Assembly (NCBI GenBank): GCA_050944015.1
Contig: JBMNQG010000004.1
Span: forward strand, 3,893-67,892
Reading direction: 5' to 3'
DNA length: 64,000 bases
From: DUOX01 sp050944015
Lineage (GTDB): Bacteria; Bacillota; Clostridia; Oscillospirales; Oscillospiraceae
In this document: one piece after another, positions 40,919 to 50,704 of the stretch
Numbering within the stretch: position 1 is the first letter of the stretch
Layout: each line of letters starts with the position of its first letter
Made by a program: the position numbers and the translations under genes
Notes under the pieces: generated by a model
Databases searched by the model: none
Told to the model about the DNA's origin: nothing
Seen by the model: only the letters and a program-made list of their open reading frames with translations

Positions 40919-42027
40919 AAAAGCTGCTTCTGACCATTTCCATATGCCTGCTTTTGGCCGCTCTTATGGCTACGGCGGTTGGGGCGGCGGACGTTATGGG
41001 CGAGCAGCGGACTTCCTTTGGGGTTGACGACGTGGAAAGAGCCCTGCCGGGTGAAGCGGCTGAAATTCTGGACGGCATTGGCGTGAAGGACAGCCTAAAC
41101 GTGGATTCAGGCCTGGAAAAACTTTTAAGTTTTGCCCGTGAGAAGCTGGGAGGCATTGTCCGCAGGGGAGTCAAAAGCGGGGCCCTTATGGTTACGGTGG
41201 TATTGCTCTGTTCAATGGCCGGCTCAGTGTACGACGGCGGGGCCGTTCCCAACTTTGTCCACATGGGAGGAGCCCTGGCCATATCCGCAGTGGCGGCGGG
41301 GGATATAAGCTCATTTATCGGCATGGGGAAGGATACTCTCCAGGCCCTTTCGGATTTTTCCAAGGTGCTGCTGCCCAGCCTCTGCGCCGCCGCCACCGCC
41401 AGCGGGGCTATAACCGCCGGCGCCGCCAGGTATGCGGCCACCGCCCTGTTTATGGACGTGCTCATGACCGCCGCCACCAATATTGTGCTGCCGGTTATTT
41501 ACTGCTACATTGGCACCGTGATTGCCAACGCCGCCGTGGGAGGTAATTCTCTGGCTGGGGCCGCAAATCTGATGAAGTGGCTGTGCACCACGTTAATGAC
41601 GATTCTGGTAATCTCTTTCACGGCCTATCTGAGCATTACCGGAATCATTTCTGGAACTGCCGACGTGGTGTCCACAAGGGTTGCCAAAACCACCCTGTCC
41701 ACTACCCTTCCGGTAGTGGGGAGCATTATTTCCGACGCGGCGAGCACCGTTGTGGCGGGAGCCTCAATACTGCGCAACGCCATCGGCGTGTTCGGTCTCC
41801 TTGCCGTGGCGGGAGTGTGCCTTACGCCTTTTCTGACCCTGGGGGCGCAGTACCTGATATACAAGGCCGCAGCCGGAATGGCGGGCGCCCTGTCCGACAG
41901 CCGACTTTCAGGCCTCATAAGCGGTATAGGCAACGCCTTCGGCATGGTTTTGTCCCTTACTGGAGTGGGGGCGCTGATGCTCTTCTTCTCCATTATTTCC
42001 AGCATAAAGGCGGTGACCGGGCTGTGA
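40915..42027 (+). CDS. spoIIIAE: Stage III sporulation protein AE
   Basis: 370 residues: cleavable-type signal peptide (1-24, ending VGAAD), then about eight helices (MVTVVLLCSMAGS, VIYCYIGTVIANA, and others). SpoIIIAE is a polytopic channel component. The ATG overlaps the spoIIIAD stop. Confidence 0.93.
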   Translation: MKKLLLTISICLLLAALMATAVGAADVMGEQRTSFGVDDVERALPGEAAEILDGIGVKDSLNVDSGLEKLLSFAREKLGGIVRRGVKSGALMVTVVLLCSMAGSVYDGGAVPNFVHMGGALAISAVAAGDISSFIGMGKDTLQALSDFSKVLLPSLCAAATASGAITAGAARYAATALFMDVLMTAATNIVLPVIYCYIGTVIANAAVGGNSLAGAANLMKWLCTTLMTILVISFTAYLSITGIISGTADVVSTRVAKTTLSTTLPVVGSIISDAASTVVAGASILRNAIGVFGLLAVAGVCLTPFLTLGAQYLIYKAAAGMAGALSDSRLSGLISGIGNAFGMVLSLTGVGALMLFFSIISSIKAVTGL

Positions 42028-42527
42028 TGGGGCTGCTGCGCGAGTGGATTATGGGCCTGGCGGGGGCGGCGGTAGTCACGGGATTGGCCTTGAGCCTTAC
42101 GCCAAAGGGCAGGGTTCGAAGCGTGATGCGCCTGGTTTGCGGAGCGGTCATGATAATTGCACTTATTAAGCCGGTGATTGAGTTTGACTTTGATGCTTAT
42201 TCCATAGGCCTTGCCAGGTACAGGGCGGATATGGAACATATAACCGCGTCGGCCAGAGAAACCTCAGACAGGTTGCAGCGAACAATCATAGAAGAGGAAT
42301 GTTCGGCATATATATTGGACAAAGCACGTATTTTAGGCCTTGACTGCGCTAAGGCAGCGGTAACGGTGAAGTGGGGTGATGAGGGGTATTGGTATCCGTA
42401 TGAAGCTCACCTCCAGATAAACGGCCCGCAGGAGCAGCAAAGCCGTCTTGCGGAGCTGATCGAGGCGGAACTGGGCATACCACGAGAAAGGCAGCATTGG
42501 AGTAGCGATGAAAACCAAGGAAGTTAA
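42027..42527 (+). CDS. spoIIIAF: Stage III sporulation protein AF
   Basis: 166 residues: two N-terminal helices (about 8-25 and 34-50) and a soluble C-terminal domain (EECSAYILDKARILGLD). The ATG overlaps the last base of the spoIIIAE stop (TGATG). The gene ends with 20 nt overlapping spoIIIAG. Confidence 0.9.
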   Translation: MGLLREWIMGLAGAAVVTGLALSLTPKGRVRSVMRLVCGAVMIIALIKPVIEFDFDAYSIGLARYRADMEHITASARETSDRLQRTIIEEECSAYILDKARILGLDCAKAAVTVKWGDEGYWYPYEAHLQINGPQEQQSRLAELIEAELGIPRERQHWSSDENQGS

Positions 42528-43005
42528 GGATATAAAGGAGACAGCGGTCAGGCTGCTCAAAAACAAGTATATGCTGATTGTGCTTCTGCTGGGGTTGGTG
42601 TTGATACTGTTGCCCACCGGCAGCGGCGACAAAAAGGATGAGCCAGCCCGGGATGTAAGGGATCTGGAAGCCCCCGCGTTTTCCCTGGCTGAGGAGGAGA
42701 ATCGGCTGAGGGAGGCCCTGATGCAAATTAAGGGCGTAGGGAAGGTGAAGGTGCTGTTGTCCCTTAAGTCCACCGCAACCCGGGAGCTGGCCGAGTCCGA
42801 AAACAAGGCGATTATCATAAACAAAGGTTCGGGGAACCAGTCGGCAGTGGAGCTGCGGTATGTGTACCCGGAATACATGGGTGCGGTAATTATCTGTCAG
42901 GGAGCAAGTTCCGCCCGGGTGCGGCTGGACGTGACAAGAGCGGTGTCGGCCTTTACCGGCCTGAGCAGCGATCAAATTACAGTAATTGAAATGAATAAAA
43001 ACTAG
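42508..43005 (+). CDS. spoIIIAG: Stage III sporulation protein AG (ring-forming, YscJ-like)
   Basis: 165 residues: one helix (about 24-40) and a C-terminal ring-building domain (RLREALMQIKGVGKVKVLLS, AVEL, GAVIICQGASSARVRLDVTRA) like those of SpoIIIAH and of YscJ/FliF secretion rings. It forms large rings in model organisms. Confidence 0.92.
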   Translation: MKTKEVKDIKETAVRLLKNKYMLIVLLLGLVLILLPTGSGDKKDEPARDVRDLEAPAFSLAEEENRLREALMQIKGVGKVKVLLSLKSTATRELAESENKAIIINKGSGNQSAVELRYVYPEYMGAVIICQGASSARVRLDVTRAVSAFTGLSSDQITVIEMNKN

Positions 43006-43017
43006 GAGGTAGGGGCT

Positions 43018-43590
43018 TTGAGTAAAGTGAAGCGGAACATAGTGATTATAACGGTGCTGCTGTTTGTATGTGTGGCGGTCTATCTGAACTGGTCGTACAA
43101 CAACAAATGGGGCACGGCGAACAGCGACATGGTGAATGCGGAAGATATGGCAATGTCGGATGCCGAGGAGGAGTATATGGCTGTGGAAGGCGAGGAAGAC
43201 GGGATGGCCTCCACCGAAATGGACCCTGTTTCCGACTATTTTGCCGAGGCGCGCCTTACCAGGCAGCAATCCAGAGACGAGGCCTTGAAGCTGCTGGAGA
43301 TTGCCGCCGGAAACGAGAACGCCTCCCAGGAGGTAATTGACAGCGCCATGGACGAGATTGCCGTCATGGCAACCTGGTCCATGCAGGAGAGCCAGATTGA
43401 AAACCTGCTTCTGGCAAAAGGGTTTTCAGATTGCGTGGCCTTCATCAACGAAGACAAGATTACCATTGCCGTGCCGGCCCCCATGGAGGGCCTCAGCGAG
43501 GTGGAGGTTGCCCGCATAACCGACACCATCACCAGCGAGACGGATTTCACCCTGGAGCAGATAAATATCATTGAGGTGAAGGCAGAATAA
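43018..43590 (+). CDS. spoIIIAH: Stage III sporulation protein AH (SpoIIQ partner)
   Basis: 190 residues: N-terminal helix (8-25), a flexible acidic/Met-rich region (about 40-75) and a YscJ-like domain (about 80-188) ending in TDFTLEQINIIEVKAE. It docks with SpoIIQ across the intermembrane space. TTG start with GGAGGT 7-8 nt upstream. Last gene of the operon. Confidence 0.93.
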   Translation: MSKVKRNIVIITVLLFVCVAVYLNWSYNNKWGTANSDMVNAEDMAMSDAEEEYMAVEGEEDGMASTEMDPVSDYFAEARLTRQQSRDEALKLLEIAAGNENASQEVIDSAMDEIAVMATWSMQESQIENLLLAKGFSDCVAFINEDKITIAVPAPMEGLSEVEVARITDTITSETDFTLEQINIIEVKAE

Positions 43591-43656
43591 TAAGATGCTT
43601 TATTTTTCCTCCCTTTTGTGGTAAAATAATAATCACACAAAAGGGAGGTCGAAATT

Positions 43657-44019
43657 ATGGCCGAAAACTATATCACTATTCAGGATGAAAAGGGCAGCAT
43701 AAACATCTCCGACGAAGTGGTATCCGTAATGGTTGCTGCCGCCGTTTCGGAAGTGGAAGGCGTTGCCGGGCTCGCCAACACTGCTGGCACGGAGCTGGCG
43801 GAAATGCTTGGCAAGAAGAGCATTTCCAAGGGCATAAAGGTCCAGTTTGAAGAGGACCGGATTAACGTAGATGTGCTGATAATGGTCCGGTTTGGCTGCA
43901 GCATAACCAGCGTTGCAGAAAAGGTACAGGAGGCGGTCTACGCCGCTGTGGAATCCATGACGGGTTTTGCATCCACTGTTAATGTCCACATTGCCGGCGT
44001 GGCCTTTAATAAGCAATAG
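43657..44019 (+). CDS. Asp23/Gls24 family envelope stress protein
   Basis: 120 residues, a single Asp23 domain (GSINISDEVVSVMVAAAVSE, VEGVAGLAN, RINVDVLIMVRFG). These small Firmicutes proteins associate with the membrane or affect cell-wall homeostasis. AAAGGGAGG lies 7 nt upstream of the ATG. It stands alone just upstream of nusB. Confidence 0.88.
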   Translation: MAENYITIQDEKGSINISDEVVSVMVAAAVSEVEGVAGLANTAGTELAEMLGKKSISKGIKVQFEEDRINVDVLIMVRFGCSITSVAEKVQEAVYAAVESMTGFASTVNVHIAGVAFNKQ

Positions 44020-44078
44020 TATTCTTTATGGCGGGGCGTAGGGCGACCTATGCCTCGCCTGCGTGCGGAGGAAAAACC

Positions 44079-44585
44079 ATGACCAGAACAGCCGCCAGGG
44101 AAATTGCAGTGAGGCTGTGCTTTGCTCTGGCAATAGGAAATGCCGATCCCCTGGAAGCTTTTGAGCGTTTCTTTGAAAGGGAGTATTTTGAGGGATTGGC
44201 CCAGGAGGACAAGCTCTTCTCCGAATTCCCCGACGAGAAACAGATGGACTACATCAGGCGTATCGTCATTGGGGTGGCGGAGCACCGGGAAGAGCTTGAT
44301 AATTATATCCAAAAATACTCAAAAGGGTGGAAGCTGGGGCGCATCTCAAGGGTTGCCGCGGCGATTTTGCGCTGTGCAATATTTGAGATACTCTATATGG
44401 AGGATGTGCCCGACGCCGCCGCCATAAACGAGGCTGTGGAACTGGCCAAAGGATACGAGGAAAAAGAGACGGTAGCGTTTATAAACGGAGTTTTGGGAGG
44501 CTTTGCCCGGGGCGAAATTGAAGGCGGTGGAGAACTTCAAGACGGCGGAGAAGGCATTCCCACAGAAGATACAGAGGATGTTTGA
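44079..44585 (+). CDS. nusB: Transcription antitermination factor NusB
   Basis: RNA-binding factor that with NusE (S10) modifies elongation complexes at rRNA operons. 168 residues, longer than usual because of an acidic Gly/Glu tail of about 30 residues. Core helices AAREIAVRLCFALAIG and AAAILRCAIFEILYMEDVP, then PDAAAINEAVELAKGYEEKE and VAFINGVLGG, match NusB. GGAGG 7 nt upstream of the ATG. Begins a tight operon with xseA, xseB and ispA. Confidence 0.92.
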   Translation: MTRTAAREIAVRLCFALAIGNADPLEAFERFFEREYFEGLAQEDKLFSEFPDEKQMDYIRRIVIGVAEHREELDNYIQKYSKGWKLGRISRVAAAILRCAIFEILYMEDVPDAAAINEAVELAKGYEEKETVAFINGVLGGFARGEIEGGGELQDGGEGIPTEDTEDV

Positions 44586-44605
44586 CGGGAAATCCGGAGG
44601 CTTTA

Positions 44606-45805
44606 ATGGAACAACAGGTTTTCACAGTTACTGAGCTGAATGAACGGATAAAAGGCCTTTTTGAACTGGACCCGGTTCTGGCCGGAGTCTGCGTGCGGGG
44701 CGAGCTGTCAAATTATAAGATATACCCCTCGGGGCACCATTACTTTACGTTGAAGGACGCAGGTAGCTCCCTGCGCTGCGTCATGTTCAAGAGCAGCGCC
44801 TCAAAGCTGCGGTTCCGGCCGGAAAACGGCATGGGGGTTTTGGCTTTCGGCCGGGTAGACGTATATACCCGTGACGGCGCGTATCAGCTTTACTGCACCA
44901 GCCTGACCCCCGAAGGCATAGGGGACCTCTATGTGGCGTACGAGCAGCTTAAGGCAAAGCTGCAGGAGGAGGGACTCTTCGATAAGTCGCTGAAAAAGCC
45001 CCTGCCCCGGTACCCTGAGCGGATTGCGGTTATCACCTCCGGGGCGGGAGCGGCCGTGAGGGACATTATTCGGGTCCTGGGAAAGCGCTGGCCCATGTCC
45101 AAAGTAATAATCCTGCCGGTGCGGGTCCAGGGGCCTGAGGCGCCGCCGGAGATTGTGGCGGCGTTAAAGTACGCCAACAAATACAAGGTGGCGGACCTTA
45201 TAATTACCGGCCGGGGCGGAGGAAGCATAGAAGACCTGTGGGCTTTTAACGACGAGCGCGTAGCCAGGGCCATAGCTGCTTCCAAAATACCCGTCATCTC
45301 CGCCGTGGGGCACGAGCCGGACGTGACGATTGCAGATTTTGTGTCGGACCTGCGGGCGGCCACACCCTCAAATGCTGCGGAACTGGCGGTGCCGGACCAA
45401 GGCGAAATGCGCGAGGCTATTCTTGCGGCTGAAATAAGGCTCAATCAGGCCATGCGCAAGAAGCTGGGGGAGCTTAAAGCATATCTGGAGCAGATGAAAA
45501 ACAAGCGGGTCATGCAGACCCCCACGGGATATATAGACCAAAAGCGTATGGAACTGGATTTTATCCGCAACCGCCTTATATCTGCCTCCGAGCGACTGGT
45601 GTCCAGGCACCGGCAGGAGTTTGTCCGGCTGACGGCCTCCTTGGATGCCCTGAGCCCGCTTAAGGTGCTGTCAAGGGGCTATTCCATTGCCGCGGACGAA
45701 AACAACAACATCATACGCGATTCGGCTCAGGTGGAGATAGGCGGCAGGCTCAATCTGAGGCTCCATAAGGGCAGGCTGAAATGCCTGGTTGAAGAAAGAA
45801 CATAA
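44606..45805 (+). CDS. xseA: Exodeoxyribonuclease VII large subunit
   Basis: 399 residues: OB-fold N domain (FTVTELNERIKGLFE, VRGELSNYKIYPSGHHYFTL), exonuclease core and coiled-coil C region. Works with XseB to degrade single-stranded DNA. The ATG follows GGAGG by 5 nt; a TTG 24 nt upstream is rejected. Confidence 0.95.
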   Translation: MEQQVFTVTELNERIKGLFELDPVLAGVCVRGELSNYKIYPSGHHYFTLKDAGSSLRCVMFKSSASKLRFRPENGMGVLAFGRVDVYTRDGAYQLYCTSLTPEGIGDLYVAYEQLKAKLQEEGLFDKSLKKPLPRYPERIAVITSGAGAAVRDIIRVLGKRWPMSKVIILPVRVQGPEAPPEIVAALKYANKYKVADLIITGRGGGSIEDLWAFNDERVARAIAASKIPVISAVGHEPDVTIADFVSDLRAATPSNAAELAVPDQGEMREAILAAEIRLNQAMRKKLGELKAYLEQMKNKRVMQTPTGYIDQKRMELDFIRNRLISASERLVSRHRQEFVRLTASLDALSPLKVLSRGYSIAADENNNIIRDSAQVEIGGRLNLRLHKGRLKCLVEERT

Positions 45806-45840
45806 CCGGCCGCCTATTTAAAGCTACGGGAGGAAATTTG

Positions 45841-46077
45841 ATGAGCGAAAAAGCCTTAACTTTTGAGGAAGCGCTTGCACGTCTGGACAGCATTGTAAGG
45901 CAGCTGGAAAAGGGGGACGCCCCCCTGGACCAGGCCCTCGCCCTTTTTGAGGAGGGCACCAACCTCATAGGCAGATGCACAAAAATGCTGGACGAGGCGG
46001 AACAAAAGGTGGTTCAGCTGAAGAAAGGCCCGGACGGGGAACCCGTTGAGCTGCCCTTCGATTCCGAGGAATGTTAA
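45841..46077 (+). CDS. xseB: Exodeoxyribonuclease VII small subunit
   Basis: 78 residues, two-helix protein: LTFEEALARLDSIVRQLEKG, DQALALFEEGTNL and a CTKMLDEAEQKV second helix. This is the standard XseB layout, encoded next to XseA. GGGAGG precedes the ATG at 7 nt. Confidence 0.95.
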   Translation: MSEKALTFEEALARLDSIVRQLEKGDAPLDQALALFEEGTNLIGRCTKMLDEAEQKVVQLKKGPDGEPVELPFDSEEC

Positions 46078-46078
46078 A

Positions 46079-46954
46079 ATGGATTTCAGCGGGGAATACA
46101 GCCGCTGTCGGCGGCTTGTGGAGGAAGGTTTAAAAGAATACTTTCTTGGGAATGCTCCCTACGGGGAGCTGCTGGAGGCCATGCGCTACAGCCTCTTGGC
46201 CGGTGGCAAGCGGATACGGCCCGTTTTGCTGCTGCAGTTCTGCCGGGCGGCCGGGGGCGACATGGAGCTGGCTTTGCCCCTAGCATGCGCAGTGGAGATG
46301 CTGCACACCTATTCCCTTATTCATGACGACCTGCCCTGCATGGACAACGACAGCCTGCGCAGGGGCAAACCCACAAACCATACTGTATATGGGGAGTGCA
46401 CCGCCACCCTTGCCGGGGACGCTCTGCAGGCCGCGGCTTTCAGGACCCTGCTGTCGGCAAAACTGCCGCCGGAAACTGTGGTGGCGGCGGGAAAAATCCT
46501 TGCGGATGCGGCGGGAGAGGGCGGCATATGCGGCGGTCAGTTCCTAGACATGAAGGGTCCGAGTCAGGATTTGACCCTGGAGCAGGTGGCTCTTATTCAC
46601 GACCTTAAGACCGCCGCACTGCTGCGGGCGGCGGCGCTGATGGGAGTAGAGGCGGCGGGGGGAACCCCGGAGCAGAAGGCTGCCGCCAGGGAATATGCCA
46701 CGGCCGTGGGCCTGGCTTTCCAGATACGGGACGACATTCTGGACTGCACTTCCTCAACCGAGGTGCTGGGCAAGCCCGCAGGCTCCGATAAGGCCAACTG
46801 CAAGACCACCTTCGTGGACCTGCTGGGCATTGGCGAGTGCGAGGCGCTTATCCGCCGGAAAACCGAGGAAGCCAAGGCCGCCATAAGAGGAAAGTTTGCC
46901 GATACCGAGTTTCTGGAGCAGCTTGCCGACTACCTGGCGGAAAGAAAAAACTAG
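46079..46954 (+). CDS. ispA: Farnesyl diphosphate synthase (short-chain prenyltransferase)
   Basis: 291 residues; makes FPP (and perhaps GPP) from IPP and DMAPP. Prenyltransferase motifs: GGKRIRP at 42-48, first Asp-rich motif D83-D84-x-x-x-x-D89, second motif D218-D219-I-L-D222. Starts 1 nt after xseB. Followed by dxs, so the operon groups isoprenoid precursor steps. Confidence 0.93.
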   Translation: MDFSGEYSRCRRLVEEGLKEYFLGNAPYGELLEAMRYSLLAGGKRIRPVLLLQFCRAAGGDMELALPLACAVEMLHTYSLIHDDLPCMDNDSLRRGKPTNHTVYGECTATLAGDALQAAAFRTLLSAKLPPETVVAAGKILADAAGEGGICGGQFLDMKGPSQDLTLEQVALIHDLKTAALLRAAALMGVEAAGGTPEQKAAAREYATAVGLAFQIRDDILDCTSSTEVLGKPAGSDKANCKTTFVDLLGIGECEALIRRKTEEAKAAIRGKFADTEFLEQLADYLAERKN

Positions 46955-47013
46955 CAGTTTCTATTCATTTGCTGATGAATATTAATAAAGCGATTAATGA
47001 ATAATTTTTTAAG

Positions 47014-47050
47014 AACCGCCTGCAAACTATTGTCATAGCGGGCGGTTTTT
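47014..47050 (+). terminator. Terminator after ispA
   Basis: AACCGCCTGC pairs with GCGGGCGGTT over a 14-nt loop, then TTTTTGC. The loop is large, so strength is moderate. Confidence 0.6.
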
Positions 47051-47102
47051 GCTAGAATAATAGAACCGATAAAATGCATATTCGCAAGTCGAGGTTAAGA
47101 TT

Positions 47103-48974
47103 TTGAATATTTTAAGTTCGATTACTTCCCCCGAAGATATCAAAGCGCTGGACAAGGAACTGCTCCCCCAGCTTTGTCAGGAAATACGGGAGTTTTTAAT
47201 AAAAAGCATATCGAAAACCGGAGGGCACCTATCCTCCAACCTGGGCGCCGTCGAACTGACGGTGGCCATACACCGGGTGTACGACACGTCCCGCGACAGG
47301 CTTGTTTTTGACGTGGGACATCAAAGCTATGTCCATAAGCTCCTCACCGGGCGCAGGGAGAGTTTTGGCACCCTCCGAAGCCTGGGCGGAATAGCGGGTT
47401 TCCCCAAGCCCGTGGAGAGCGTCCATGACGCCTTTATAGCAGGTCACGCTTCAAATTCCGTTTCGGTGGCTCTGGGAATGGCCAGGGCAAGGACCCGCCA
47501 GGGCCAGGATTATAACGTGGTTGCTCTGATTGGCGACGGCGCCCTTACAGGCGGGCTGGCCTATGAGGGATTGTCCGATGCCGGTGAGAGCGGGGAGCCC
47601 CTGGTTGTCATCCTGAATGACAACGGGATGTCGATTAACCCAAACGTTGGCGGTATATCAAAGCTTCTCGCCCGGCAAAGGGTAAAGCCGGGCTATTTGA
47701 GCTTTAAAAGAACTTATCGCCGGATAGTGGGAAAAATTCCCCCTCTGTACCGTTTTCTCCATAAAATTAAGGAACGGATAAAGGACATACTCCTGCCCGA
47801 AACCATGTTTGAGCAAATGGGTTTCATATACTTGGGGCCTGTGGACGGCCACGACATATTCCAAATGGAATCCGTCCTCCGCTGGGCCAGGGAACTGAAG
47901 TGCCCGGTGCTCGTACATGCAAAAACTCAAAAGGGCAGGGGATACAGCTTTGCTGAAGAAAACCCGGAGGCATGCCACGGAGTTTCCCCCTTTGACCCTG
48001 AAAAGGGCATACCTGAAAACGGAGACGAGTGCTTCTCCACAGTATTCGGGGAGGCCTTAAAGTCCTTGGCGCTAAAAGACGAGAGCATATGCGCCATTAC
48101 CGCCGCCATGGAGAGCGGAACCGGCCTTACTGCATTTGCCAGGGAGTTTCCGGGCAGGTTTTTTGACGTGGGAATTGCCGAGGGGCATGCCGTTTCCATG
48201 GCCGCCGGCATGGCAAAGCAGGGAGTAAAGCCGGTTGTGGCCGTATACTCCAGCTTTTTGCAGCGCAGCTATGACATGCTCATACATGACGTTTCCCTTC
48301 AAAGGCTCCATGTGGTGCTGGCCGTGGACAGGGCCGGGCTGGTAGGCCAGGACGGGGAAACCCACCACGGCGTCTTTGATGTGAATTACTTTTGCTCAGT
48401 GCCTCATATGGCCGTCCTTTGCCCATCCAGCTTTGCGGAGCTCCGGGATATGCTGGAGCTGGCCCTTTACCGCATTTCCGGCCCAGCTGCGGTACGGTAT
48501 CCCCGGGGCGGAGAAGGCATGTATAAGGATTCCACCGCAAAGCTGCCTGCGGTAAAACTTCGGGAGGGCACTGATATTACCATAGTCAGCTATGGGATTT
48601 TGATAAATCAGGCTTTGGCTGCTGCGGAGATGCTCTTAGAACGGGGGATTACCGCCGAGGTGGTTAAGCTGAACCTGATTAATCCCCTGGACGAAAAGAC
48701 GGTTCTTGCCTCCCTGGAGCGCACGGGCCGGCTCCTTGTGGCCGAGGATGCGTGCAGTGCCGGAAGCGTAGGCGGCCGCCTTATGTCCGCAGTTGCAGCC
48801 TCTGGCTTGGTTTTGCAGGGCGCAAGGCTTCTAAATCTGGGAAGCGGAATAGTCACCCACGGCACCGTAGAGGAGCTTCTGGGCCTCAACAGCCTTGACG
48901 CCCGGGGGCTGGTGGCCGCTGCATTGGAGCTTGTAGGCGAAAACGGGGTGCAGGATGAAGAAAGTCAGGCTTGA
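47103..48974 (+). CDS. dxs: 1-deoxy-D-xylulose-5-phosphate synthase
   Basis: TPP-dependent condensation of pyruvate and glyceraldehyde 3-phosphate, entry to the MEP isoprenoid pathway (and TPP/PLP synthesis). 623 residues. TPP-binding motif GDGALTGG ... ILNDN, His in GHQSYVHK, and catalytic Glu in GIAEGHAVSMAAG. Start is TTG with GAGGT 8 nt upstream. It overlaps tlyA by 20 nt. Confidence 0.95.
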   Translation: MNILSSITSPEDIKALDKELLPQLCQEIREFLIKSISKTGGHLSSNLGAVELTVAIHRVYDTSRDRLVFDVGHQSYVHKLLTGRRESFGTLRSLGGIAGFPKPVESVHDAFIAGHASNSVSVALGMARARTRQGQDYNVVALIGDGALTGGLAYEGLSDAGESGEPLVVILNDNGMSINPNVGGISKLLARQRVKPGYLSFKRTYRRIVGKIPPLYRFLHKIKERIKDILLPETMFEQMGFIYLGPVDGHDIFQMESVLRWARELKCPVLVHAKTQKGRGYSFAEENPEACHGVSPFDPEKGIPENGDECFSTVFGEALKSLALKDESICAITAAMESGTGLTAFAREFPGRFFDVGIAEGHAVSMAAGMAKQGVKPVVAVYSSFLQRSYDMLIHDVSLQRLHVVLAVDRAGLVGQDGETHHGVFDVNYFCSVPHMAVLCPSSFAELRDMLELALYRISGPAAVRYPRGGEGMYKDSTAKLPAVKLREGTDITIVSYGILINQALAAAEMLLERGITAEVVKLNLINPLDEKTVLASLERTGRLLVAEDACSAGSVGGRLMSAVAASGLVLQGARLLNLGSGIVTHGTVEELLGLNSLDARGLVAAALELVGENGVQDEESQA

Positions 48975-49764
48975 CCAGCTGGTGTTCGACCTAGGGCTTA
49001 CCTCCAGCCGCGAACGGGCAAAAACCACCATTATGAGCGGCCTTGTCTTTGTGGACGGGCAGCGGGTTGATAAGCCCGGAGCCATGGTTTCTCCGGACTG
49101 CAAGGTGGAGATTCACGGCGAGGTCCTGCCCTATGTCAGCCGGGGCGGCTTAAAACTTGAAAAGGCGTTGAAAGCTTTTGACTATAACCCTGCCGGAAAG
49201 CTATGCATAGACTGCGGCGCTTCCACCGGCGGTTTCACGGATGTGCTATTGCAAAACGGGGCCGCCAAGGTCTATGCTGTGGACGTAGGCTACGGCCAGC
49301 TTGCATGGAGCATACGAAACGATCCCCGGGTAGTTACCATGGAGCGGACAAACATCCGGTTTGTAACCCCGGAGCAGATACCGGAGAAGCTGGACTTGGC
49401 GGTTATGGACTTGAGCTTTATATCCCTGCGGCTGGTTTTGCCTGTGGTAAGGGAGCTCCTTCGGGAAGATGGGGACTGTATATGCCTCATCAAACCCCAG
49501 TTTGAGGCCGGCAGGGACAAGGTAGGCAAAAAGGGGGTCGTCCGGGACCGGCAGACCCACCTGGAAGTTCTTGAAGGTTTTTTGGCCTTCGCCGGGGAGA
49601 CGGGCTTCACCGTCCTGGGACTGGACTTTTCCCCCGTAAAGGGGCCGGAGGGAAATATCGAGTACCTGGCATACCTGAAAAAGGGCGTGCACCCATCTCC
49701 TGAGCTGGACGCCACAGCTTTGGTTGCGGCTTCACATGACCACTTCAAGACTCAAAAGCAGTGA
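48955..49764 (+). CDS. tlyA: TlyA family rRNA 2'-O-ribose methyltransferase
   Basis: 269 residues: S4 RNA-binding domain (1-60) plus an FtsJ/RrmJ-like methyltransferase. The K-D-K-E catalytic tetrad lies at GGLKLEKAL, VMDLSFISLR and IKPQFEAG. SAM loop DCGASTGGFTDVLL. TlyA modifies 16S and 23S rRNA in mycobacteria; here probably 23S/16S too. Overlaps dxs, as is common in Firmicutes. Confidence 0.92.
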   Translation: MKKVRLDQLVFDLGLTSSRERAKTTIMSGLVFVDGQRVDKPGAMVSPDCKVEIHGEVLPYVSRGGLKLEKALKAFDYNPAGKLCIDCGASTGGFTDVLLQNGAAKVYAVDVGYGQLAWSIRNDPRVVTMERTNIRFVTPEQIPEKLDLAVMDLSFISLRLVLPVVRELLREDGDCICLIKPQFEAGRDKVGKKGVVRDRQTHLEVLEGFLAFAGETGFTVLGLDFSPVKGPEGNIEYLAYLKKGVHPSPELDATALVAASHDHFKTQKQ

Positions 49765-49840
49765 AGGTCGGCCGCGGGTTTCTGCGCTTATGCCTGAATA
49801 AGCAAAGCAATTTGCTTTCAGAAAGAAAGGAACAAATCCC

Positions 49841-50704
49841 ATGTCCAATCACGTGGTTTTCTGCCCAAATCCATATAGAGACACAGGTCTGAAACTGACA
49901 CTGGAAGCCAAAGCGCTCCTGGAAAATGCGGGCGTAAATGTGCTTATCAGCCCCATAGTTAACGTAGGCAAGGATGCAAAACTGCCGCATGGCGTGACGG
50001 TAACGCCCATTGAGGAAGCGGTTTCCGGGGCTCGCCTTATGGTGGCCTTCGGCGGGGACGGGACCATACTTCGTACCGCAAGGGCGGCCTTGCCGAAACA
50101 GGTGCCAATTTTGGGAGTAAACCTTGGAAGCAAGGGCTTTATGGCCGAGCTGGAGCCTGGGGAAATCGACAAATTGGTGGATGCCGCTCTGGGAAAATAC
50201 ACTCCTGACCGCCGCATGATGCTGGAGGTCCGGCTTATCCGGGACGGCCAGGTGGTTTTTACCGATAACGCCCTGAACGACGTGGTGGTGAGAGGCATAG
50301 TCCACGCAATTGAGCTTGAGGCGCGGGGTGACGGGCAGACGATATCCGCTTTCATGGGGGACGGCATAATCATTGCCACTCCCACTGGTTCCACTGCATA
50401 TTCCATGTCTGCAGGAGGCCCCCTGGTTGAGCCCTCCGCCCGCAACATAATAATGACGCCCATATGCGCCCATGTGCTGGCAGCTAAATCCTTTGTGCTG
50501 GCTCCCGAAAGGGAGGTAACCGTATATACCGGCGATATCACCGGCAAGAGCACGGTTTTGTCGGTGGATGGCTTCAGCACCATAGAACTGCAAAACGGTG
50601 ACGAACTTGTTATAAAAAAGTCCAGATTTGAAACTGTGCTTGCCCATGTTGGTAAAAAGAGCTTCTATGAAATAGCATATGAGAAATTGGGGGAACGAAA
50701 ATGA
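49841..50704 (+). CDS. nadK: NAD kinase
   Basis: 287 residues; ATP- or polyphosphate-dependent NAD phosphorylation. GGDG at 71-74 in AFGGDGTILRTA, DGIIIATPTGSTAYSMSAGG and the C-terminal all fit NadK. Followed by argR with a 4-nt overlap. Confidence 0.94.
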   Translation: MSNHVVFCPNPYRDTGLKLTLEAKALLENAGVNVLISPIVNVGKDAKLPHGVTVTPIEEAVSGARLMVAFGGDGTILRTARAALPKQVPILGVNLGSKGFMAELEPGEIDKLVDAALGKYTPDRRMMLEVRLIRDGQVVFTDNALNDVVVRGIVHAIELEARGDGQTISAFMGDGIIIATPTGSTAYSMSAGGPLVEPSARNIIMTPICAHVLAAKSFVLAPEREVTVYTGDITGKSTVLSVDGFSTIELQNGDELVIKKSRFETVLAHVGKKSFYEIAYEKLGERK

